A DNA stretch of 53,351 bases from Gammaproteobacteria bacterium (GTDB lineage: Bacteria > Pseudomonadota > Gammaproteobacteria > Eutrophobiales > Eutrophobiaceae). The position numbers and the translations under genes are program-made. The notes beneath the pieces were generated by a model, which worked only from the letters and a program-made list of their open reading frames with translations, did not search any database and was not told the DNA's origin. Where the stretch lies: positions 1-53,351 of the forward strand of contig JAURNY010000013.1 of assembly GCA_030829955.1 (NCBI GenBank). Direction: 5' to 3'. Shown here piece after piece: positions 47,052 through 53,351 of this stretch. Numbering within the stretch: position 1 is the first letter of the stretch; each line of letters starts with the position of its first letter.

Positions 47052-48770
47052 TTATTTACGTTTTGGAATATACAAATCGGTTATCGTGCCACTATAGGCC
47101 TCGGCTGCCATTGCTACTGTCTCTGACAAGGTTGGATGAGGATGTACAGTTAAACCAATATCTTCGGCATCCGCGCCCATTTCAATCGCTAAGGCACATT
47201 CTGCAATAAGATCCCCAGCATTTGGTCCGACGATCGCAGCTCCAATAATTCTTTTTGATTCTTTATCAAAGATTAATTTGGTTAATCCTTCATCACGCCC
47301 CAAAGCTAATGAACGACCACTTGCCGCCCATGGAAAGACACCTTTCTCATGGGCAATATTATTATCTTTTGCATACAGTTCTGTAACACCAACCCATGCC
47401 AATTCAGGATCGGTATAAGCAACAGACGGAATTATATTGCTATCAAATGCGACTTTATGTCCGGCAATGACTTCGGCAGCAATCTTGCCTTCGTGTGTAG
47501 CTTTATGTGCAAGCATTGGTTGCCCGACAATATCACCAATCGCAAAGATATGAGGTACATTGGTTCGTTGTTGATTATCGACCGGTATAAACCCTTTCTC
47601 ATCAACATTAATACCTGCAACATCAGCAGCCAGTTTTTTTCCATTTGGTTGTCTGCCAACAGCAACTAAAACCTTGTCGAAGCGATCAGTTGCTGGAGCA
47701 TCTTTACCATCGAATGACACATGTAAACCATCTTTGTTAGCTTCAATAGATTTAACGGCAGTTGACAAATAAATATTTTCATAAGATTGTTTAATGCGTT
47801 TAAGCAGCGGACGTACTATATCTTTATCACAACCGGCAACTAATGAATCGAGCATTTCAACGATAGTGATTTTAGTACCTAATGAGGCATAAACGGTTGC
47901 CATTTCCAAACCAATAATACCACCACCAATGACAAGCATCCTTTCTGGAATGTCATCTAGTAATAAGGCATCGGTTGAATCAATAATTCGAGGATCATCG
48001 GGCAAGCCTGGTATCTTGGTTGCCTGCGAACCAGCAGCAATGATGGCATGCTTAAAAGAAATAGAATCTGAGTTATTGTCTTTAGTGATTGTTAAATTAT
48101 TAGGTGAATTAAAACTTGCATTACCTTCAATGACATTGACACCGCGTTGCTTAGCCATGGCTTTAAGACCACCAGTCAATTTGCCAATGACGGATTCGGT
48201 CCAGTCTCTGACAGCTTTATGATCAAGTGTTTTACATATGCCAAGATCAATTCCATGCGCCTTTAGTTCATCAACTTCGGATATAACTTTAGCGACATGC
48301 AGTAATGCTTTTGATGGAATACAGCCTACATTGAGACAGACACCACCAAGACATGAATAGCGTTCGATTAATGTTGTCTTTAGCCCCAGATCTGCGGCTC
48401 GGAAGGCGGCGGTATATCCACCCGGCCCCGCACCAATAACGACAACATCTACCGCGTCATCAGGGAGACTTGATTTGGCAGGTTGTTCTTTTTTATCTGG
48501 CAGCTCTGATTTATCAATTGCTACGGTATTTGCTATTTCTACCGTTAGAATCAAATCGCCCTCATTTACTTTATCACCTACTTTGATAGTGATATCCAGG
48601 ACCTTGCCTCCACATGGTGATGGAATATCCATTGTTGCTTTATCACTTTCAAGGGTTATTAATGATTGTTCTTTTTCAATATAATCATGTTTAGAAACAA
48701 GTACTTCGATGACTTCGACGCCATCGAAATCACCAATATCAGGTACCAGAATGGATTTGTTATCGCTCAT
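47052..48770 (-). CDS. lpdA: Dihydrolipoamide dehydrogenase with N-terminal lipoyl domain (E3)
   Basis: This protein of about 572 residues reoxidises dihydrolipoamide in the pyruvate dehydrogenase complex. An N-terminal lipoyl domain (residues about 1-80, lipoylated Lys in ESDKATMDI) is fused to the FAD enzyme. The dehydrogenase part has VVIGAGPGGYTAAFRAADLG, the redox disulfide GGVCLNVGCIPSKALL and the C-terminal TVHPHPTLSETVAMAAEA. ATG 48770 is preferred over an in-frame TTG at 48785. aceF and aceE are upstream on the same strand, but a divergent chemoreceptor-like gene lies between. Confidence 0.94.
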   Translation of the reverse strand: MSDNKSILVPDIGDFDGVEVIEVLVSKHDYIEKEQSLITLESDKATMDIPSPCGGKVLDITIKVGDKVNEGDLILTVEIANTVAIDKSELPDKKEQPAKSSLPDDAVDVVVIGAGPGGYTAAFRAADLGLKTTLIERYSCLGGVCLNVGCIPSKALLHVAKVISEVDELKAHGIDLGICKTLDHKAVRDWTESVIGKLTGGLKAMAKQRGVNVIEGNASFNSPNNLTITKDNNSDSISFKHAIIAAGSQATKIPGLPDDPRIIDSTDALLLDDIPERMLVIGGGIIGLEMATVYASLGTKITIVEMLDSLVAGCDKDIVRPLLKRIKQSYENIYLSTAVKSIEANKDGLHVSFDGKDAPATDRFDKVLVAVGRQPNGKKLAADVAGINVDEKGFIPVDNQQRTNVPHIFAIGDIVGQPMLAHKATHEGKIAAEVIAGHKVAFDSNIIPSVAYTDPELAWVGVTELYAKDNNIAHEKGVFPWAASGRSLALGRDEGLTKLIFDKESKRIIGAAIVGPNAGDLIAECALAIEMGADAEDIGLTVHPHPTLSETVAMAAEAYSGTITDLYIPKRK

Positions 48771-48899
48771 GATTGAATTGTACAAAAGTTCGGCAGATTC
48801 ATCATGAATTATTAAAGCAAAGTATGAATTTGCCGTTATTAGTCATAACACGATACAAATACATTTATTATTTGAGAAAATTCAAAAGGTGCGAACATT

Positions 48900-50081
48900 A
48901 TGGTAAAGATCAACAATTTTTCATTGTCGACAAGAATCATATTGTCTTGTTGTGCCACAGCGTTAGTTCCCACAATTACAGGCGTCATGTTTTTTCAAAC
49001 TCAACCGGCTATTTTTTATTGTTCATTATTGTTAGTGCCAGTACTGAGTAAGGTATTAGCAAAATTAATCATGAAAAAATTATTTGAATTAAGCCATGAA
49101 TTAACTGAGCTTGCCGAGCAAATGGTTCAGGGAAAAGGCAATTTGCAAAAACGATTTGATGAATCAAAACAAGGCGAAATTAGCACTTTGACAAAAGCTA
49201 TTAATGTATTGATTGAAAGTAGCCAGATTATGATTAGCAAGTTAAGCGAGACAGAAACAAAAATTAGTCATGTTTCAAATGAGGTATCATGTACTGTGGA
49301 TGAAACCATATCTGGCTTAACTAATAATCGAAGTGATATTAATCATCTAGCCAGTGCTATTGAAAAAATGACATCAGCAATTGCTGATGTAGATAAGAGT
49401 GCTTCTATTACTGCAACCACAGCATCATTGGCTGATGGCGAAGTTCAAAATGGTAAACAAACGGTTTTAGAGACAGTAGCTTCGCTAAATGAATTAGCAA
49501 ATAGTTTTGCAGTAACAACCAGTGTGATTGAAGAGTTGCGTAGTGATAGCGAAAACATTGGCACGGTAGTTAAAGTCATTGAAGGTATTGCTGAACAAAC
49601 AAATTTACTAGCACTAAATGCAGCGATCGAGGCTGCGCGTGCGGGTGAGCAAGGAAGAGGTTTTGCCGTAGTTGCAGATGAAGTAAGAACATTAGCGAAA
49701 CGTACACAGGACTCTACTGTTGAAATTCAGTCAATTATCGAAAGATTACAATCCAGAACAGTTAATGCGGCGGAAGTTGTTGAAAAGGGCAGAAATGATA
49801 TTGAGCCTTGCCTGAAAAAAGCAGCACAAGCAAATGAAGCACTTAATTCGATTACTGCTAACATGAGTGAGATTGATATGATGAGTTCTCAGCTCGCCAG
49901 TGCCGCAGAACAACAAAATGTGACGGTCAATGAAGTTAATAGTTATGTCGCTAATATTCAGGCTTCGACTAGCAAACTCACTGAAGTGTCCGAATGCGCG
50001 AAATTAGCAACTGATTCCTTGAAGAATACATCGGTACAACTTAATAAATTTGTTGGACACTTTCAGAAGTTCAGTGTTTAG
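48900..50081 (+). CDS. Methyl-accepting chemotaxis-like signalling protein without periplasmic sensor
   Basis: This 393-residue protein has two closely spaced hydrophobic segments (about residues 10-31 and 34-55) with almost no periplasmic loop, then a HAMP-like linker and a coiled-coil signalling domain. The hairpin tip is conserved: [20 protein letters not shown] followed by [21 protein letters not shown]. It may sense membrane state or cytoplasmic signals. It lies on the plus strand between lpdA and aceF, opposite to both. No chemotaxis genes are near. Confidence 0.92.
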   Translation: MVKINNFSLSTRIILSCCATALVPTITGVMFFQTQPAIFYCSLLLVPVLSKVLAKLIMKKLFELSHELTELAEQMVQGKGNLQKRFDESKQGEISTLTKAINVLIESSQIMISKLSETETKISHVSNEVSCTVDETISGLTNNRSDINHLASAIEKMTSAIADVDKSASITATTASLADGEVQNGKQTVLETVASLNELANSFAVTTSVIEELRSDSENIGTVVKVIEGIAEQTNLLALNAAIEAARAGEQGRGFAVVADEVRTLAKRTQDSTVEIQSIIERLQSRTVNAAEVVEKGRNDIEPCLKKAAQANEALNSITANMSEIDMMSSQLASAAEQQNVTVNEVNSYVANIQASTSKLTEVSECAKLATDSLKNTSVQLNKFVGHFQKFSV

Positions 50082-50154
50082 AACGATTAAAATTTTCTAT
50101 TAATCGAGAGATGTCAGAGAAGGCTATTTTCAATAATATTTTAAAATGATTTCA

Positions 50155-51462
50155 TCAAAGCAATATGTGACGAATATCATTTAGTACCGTGCTTAAAAAT
50201 TGCGTAAATTTCGCGCCAGCAACACCATCAATGACGCGATGATCATAAGATAGTGAAAAAGGCATAATCAATCTCGGTACAAATTCGTTGTTCTGATAGA
50301 CCGGTTTCATTTCGGCACGAGAGACGCCAAGGATGGCAACCTCGGGAGCATTCACAATTGGAGTGAAATTTTTTCCACCAATACCACCAAGACTTGATAT
50401 GGTAAAACAACCTCCCTGAAGATCTTTTGGTGCAATATTACCAGCATGTGCCTTTTCGCTTAGTTCACTGATTTCTTTTGCAATATCATATAGTCCTTTT
50501 TTATCTGCATCTTTCACTACAGGTACAATCAATCCGTTATCAGTATTCACTGCTACACCAATATGAAAGTATTGTTTTAGTATCAGATTTTCACCATCAG
50601 CTGATAGTGATGAATTAAACTCTGGATATTGTTGTAGGGCATCAACTACGGCTTTAATCAAAAACGCAATTAATGTCAGTTTGATACCCTGTTTACTTGC
50701 TGAATCCAGTTTTGATTTTCTGAATTCTTCAAGCTCAGTGATATCGGCTTCATCAAACTGGGTAACATGTGGCACAGTGATCCAGCTTCTATGCAGGCTT
50801 TGCCCGCCAAGTCGTTTTAATCTACTAAGAGGTTGTGTATCAATCGTGCCATACTTGGAAAAATCAATTGGTGGTATTTCAGGTAAGGCAAAACCACCGG
50901 AAGGTGTTAGCTTGTTACTGGTCAACACACTCTTGGTAAAGGCTTTTACATCTTCTTTCAAGATACGCCCTTTGGGACCACTACCATAAACTAGCCCCAA
51001 ATCAACACCGAGTTCTCTGGCAAATCGTCTAATAGCAGGACTGGCATGTGCTTTAGCAGAATCACTTCGACCAACCTTTTCACTGGTTTTTAAAACCTGC
51101 GGGGCAGGCCTTGGTTGAGCAGGTTCTGTTGGGGTTTCTGTTTTTTCTACTACAAGTTTTTTTTCTTCCTGTGATTTTTCAGTTTTATTATCACTAGGTG
51201 TTGATTTAATATTTTCATCTGCATTGATGTTCATCATGAAGATAGGCGCACCCTCAGCCACCTTGTCGCCGACACTCACTTTAATTGCGGTAATTTCACC
51301 GGCATGAGGTGCAGGAATATCCATAGTCGCTTTATCACTTTCCAACGTCAGCAAAGTATCTTCCTTGTTAACCTTGTCTCCGACATTAACAGCAATATCA
51401 ATGATCTCAACACTGTCGAAATCACCAATATCAGGTATTGTAATTTCCTGTTCCTGACTCAT
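50155..51462 (-). CDS. aceF: Dihydrolipoamide acetyltransferase (pyruvate dehydrogenase E2)
   Basis: This 435-residue enzyme transfers acetyl groups to CoA. It has one lipoyl domain (about residues 3-78; lipoyl Lys in ESDKATMDI), a flexible Lys/Pro/Glu-rich linker, a peripheral-subunit-binding domain (SPAIRRFARELGVDLGLVYG), and the catalytic domain with SYDHRVIDGVAGAKFTQFL. E. coli AceF has three lipoyl domains, so this is the short form. It starts directly at the aceE stop with no gap. Confidence 0.95.
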   Translation of the reverse strand: MSQEQEITIPDIGDFDSVEIIDIAVNVGDKVNKEDTLLTLESDKATMDIPAPHAGEITAIKVSVGDKVAEGAPIFMMNINADENIKSTPSDNKTEKSQEEKKLVVEKTETPTEPAQPRPAPQVLKTSEKVGRSDSAKAHASPAIRRFARELGVDLGLVYGSGPKGRILKEDVKAFTKSVLTSNKLTPSGGFALPEIPPIDFSKYGTIDTQPLSRLKRLGGQSLHRSWITVPHVTQFDEADITELEEFRKSKLDSASKQGIKLTLIAFLIKAVVDALQQYPEFNSSLSADGENLILKQYFHIGVAVNTDNGLIVPVVKDADKKGLYDIAKEISELSEKAHAGNIAPKDLQGGCFTISSLGGIGGKNFTPIVNAPEVAILGVSRAEMKPVYQNNEFVPRLIMPFSLSYDHRVIDGVAGAKFTQFLSTVLNDIRHILL

Positions 51463-53351
51463 TTATACTGTTACCGGGTTGGGTTTGTCTGGATCGATTT
51501 GATATTTTTTTATTGCTTCCATTACTTTGGATGAAGGTATAGTTCCTTCATTCGCAAGTGCCTGTAATGCAGCAACGGCAACATAATATCGATCGACTTC
51601 AAAAAACTGACGTAACTTTTCACGTGTATCGCTGCGACCAAAGCCATCTGTGCCTAAAACAATATATTGTCCAGGTATAAATTCACGAATCTGATCGGCA
51701 TAGATCTTCATATAATCAGTGGCGGCAACACTAGGAATTGATACATCGGCTAATTGTGATTCAACGTACGAGACTTTCTTTTTCTCTTCTGGATGCAGCA
51801 TATTCCAACGTGAAGTAGCAAGACCTTCTTTACGTAATTCATTAAAGCTGGTGACACTCCAGATGTCTGCTTCTATTTTAAAATCCTTTTTTAACAAGTC
51901 TGCTGCAGCGATGACTTCTCTTAATATTGTCCCACTACCCAACAAATGTACTTTTGGTTTTTTAGTTGCTTGCAAACAATACATACCCTTGATGATGCCT
52001 TCTTCTGTTCCTTTGGGTAGAGGAGGGTGTACATAGTTTTCATTCATCACCGAGATGTAGTAATAAACATCCTCATGGTTTTGATACATGCGACGCATAC
52101 CATCCTGAATAATAACGGCTAGCTCATAGGCGTAGGTCGGGTCATAACTAATGCAATTCGGAATAGTGGATGCAAGGATATGTGAATGACCATCCTGATG
52201 TTGTAAGCCTTCGCCGTTCAGCGTTGTCCGACCCGCCGTGCCGCCAAGTAAAAAACCTCGCGCACGCATATCACCTGCTGCCCACGCAAGATCACCAATG
52301 CGTTGAAAGCCAAACATTGAATAGTAAACATAAAAAGGAATCATTTGCAGATTATGGTTGCGATATGAAGTCGCTGCCGATATCCATGAAGAGATCGCAC
52401 CGGCTTCATTAATACCTTCTTCCAGTACCTGTCCCTTAATATCCTCGCGGTAATACATTACCTGATCGGAGTCGACAGGCTCATAAAGCTGACCGACAGC
52501 AGAATAGATACCATATTGTCGAAACATACCTTCCATGCCAAAAGTGCGAGCTTCATCCGGTACGATAGGTACTATATGTTTACCAATATTTTTATCTTTT
52601 AATAATGCATTTAATATTCTGACAAAGGCCATCGTCGTTGAAATTTCACGTTCACCAGTGCCCTCAAGTAATTTTTCATGTAATGAAATATCCGGAATTT
52701 CCAGTTCAGGCGCTGGTTTACGTTTACCAAAAAAGTAACCGCCTAGTTTTTCCCGTTGTGCTTTCAGGTATTTGATTTCTTCACTATCTTCAGCCGGTTT
52801 GTAAAACGGGGTGTCTTTTATTTCATCATCTGAAATAGGAATATTAAAACGATCCCGAAATTGCTTGAGTGCATTTTCGCCCATTTTCTTTTGTTGATGA
52901 GTAATGTTCTGTCCTTCACCGGCCTCACCCATACCATAGCCTTTTACCGTCTTAACCAGAATCACTGTCGGTTGTCCGGTATGCTTAACCGCAGCTGCAT
53001 AAGCCGCGTACACTTTATGCGGATCATGACCGCCACGATTCAAGCGCCAAATATCTTCATCGGACATATTGGCAACCATGGCTTTTAGTTCAGGATATTT
53101 ACCAAAGAAATGTTCACGCACAAAAGCACCATCGTTGGCTTTATAGGATTGATATTCACCATCGACAACTTCTTCCATGCGTTTGTTTAATAAACCCGTC
53201 GTATCACGAGCAATAAGTTGATCCCAATATGAACCCCAAATTACCTTAATAACATTCCAGCCAGCACCACGAAATGTTCCTTCGAGTTCCTGAATGATTT
53301 TACTATTGCCACGCACAGGCCCATCCAGACGTTGCAAATTACAATTAACCA
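51463..53351 (-). CDS. aceE: Pyruvate dehydrogenase E1 component, C-terminal part (truncated by window edge)
   Basis: About 629 residues of an enzyme of roughly 890 are visible; the reading frame remains open through the right edge, so the N-terminus and part of the TPP site lie outside. The visible sequence begins VNCNLQRLDGPVRGNSKIIQ and contains AGEGQNITHQQKKM, TTMAFVRILNALLKDKNIGK, AGRTTLNGEGLQHQDGHSH, and the late LGTDGFGRSDTREKLRQFF. It is the homodimeric AceE type. It decarboxylates pyruvate and feeds AceF and LpdA encoded downstream. Confidence 0.96.
   Translation of the reverse strand, partial: VNCNLQRLDGPVRGNSKIIQELEGTFRGAGWNVIKVIWGSYWDQLIARDTTGLLNKRMEEVVDGEYQSYKANDGAFVREHFFGKYPELKAMVANMSDEDIWRLNRGGHDPHKVYAAYAAAVKHTGQPTVILVKTVKGYGMGEAGEGQNITHQQKKMGENALKQFRDRFNIPISDDEIKDTPFYKPAEDSEEIKYLKAQREKLGGYFFGKRKPAPELEIPDISLHEKLLEGTGEREISTTMAFVRILNALLKDKNIGKHIVPIVPDEARTFGMEGMFRQYGIYSAVGQLYEPVDSDQVMYYREDIKGQVLEEGINEAGAISSWISAATSYRNHNLQMIPFYVYYSMFGFQRIGDLAWAAGDMRARGFLLGGTAGRTTLNGEGLQHQDGHSHILASTIPNCISYDPTYAYELAVIIQDGMRRMYQNHEDVYYYISVMNENYVHPPLPKGTEEGIIKGMYCLQATKKPKVHLLGSGTILREVIAAADLLKKDFKIEADIWSVTSFNELRKEGLATSRWNMLHPEEKKKVSYVESQLADVSIPSVAATDYMKIYADQIREFIPGQYIVLGTDGFGRSDTREKLRQFFEVDRYYVAVAALQALANEGTIPSSKVMEAIKKYQIDPDKPNPVTV

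Noticed and set aside
50084-50106. CGATTAA/TTAATCG inverted repeat after the chemoreceptor gene as a terminator
   Set aside because: The arms are short and AT-rich and no T run follows; it is common by chance in this composition.
1-53351. tRNA genes, CRISPR arrays, insertion sequences
   Set aside because: No cloverleaf-like tRNA sequence, regular spacer-repeat pattern or transposase frame was recognised while reading both strands, although a tRNA or covariance-model scan was not run.

Overview
The window is a gene-dense, AT-rich (roughly 40% GC by eye) stretch of bacterial chromosome, almost certainly from a gammaproteobacterium. Supporting evidence is gammaproteobacterial gene content and order: rng next to yhdP, nudJ-mnmA, prfB-lysS, alaC-hom-thrC, AcnB, a GlcDEF glycolate oxidase and an E1/E2/E3 pyruvate dehydrogenase. 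A hopanoid block (HpnH, HpnB and a HpnM/MlaC-like protein beside dxs) and glycolate oxidation fit an environmental, possibly autotrophic, sulfur- or C1-oxidising lineage. The genus cannot be fixed from sequence alone.

Layout. 1-667: the 3' end of thiL, then a decayed acyl-CoA thioesterase gene. 689-8596, minus strand: metA, a P-loop ATPase, class I fumarase, AcnB, mnmA and nudJ. 8662-10718, plus strand: five small Mrp/Mbh-type antiporter subunits without the large ones. 10720-16130, minus: yhdP and rng. 16263-19995, plus: glcDEF. 19999-23780, minus: mlaA, hpnM/mlaC, hpnB, hpnH, diverging from dxs. 25926-32382: a TlpA-like thioredoxin, aroC, an MFS transporter, tldD, a nitrilase-family hydrolase and alaC. 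32438-42338, plus: hom, thrC, an RpfE-like gene, recJ, a REC-GGDEF-EAL regulator, prfB (with the programmed frameshift) and lysS. 42701-44665, plus: a three-gene copper-RiPP operon. 44960-53351, mostly minus: argG, a YbfF-like esterase, and the pyruvate dehydrogenase genes lpdA, aceF and aceE, interrupted by a divergent chemoreceptor-like gene. Except for the stretches described at 246-667, 42339-42700 and 44666-44959, intergenic gaps are short.

The most interesting system is at 42701-44665: a secreted precursor with seven EG(K/S)CG repeats, a DUF692/MNIO iron enzyme and a DUF2063 partner. This is the HvfABC/bufferin architecture, in which cysteines of EGKCG motifs are converted to copper-binding oxazolone/thioamide groups. 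The locus has two adjacent perfect palindromes in its promoter region, two hairpins flanking the start of the modifying-enzyme gene, no DoxX-family gene after hvfC (only a possible 28-codon remnant), and a long hairpin terminator. No tRNA, rRNA, insertion sequence or CRISPR array was recognised.
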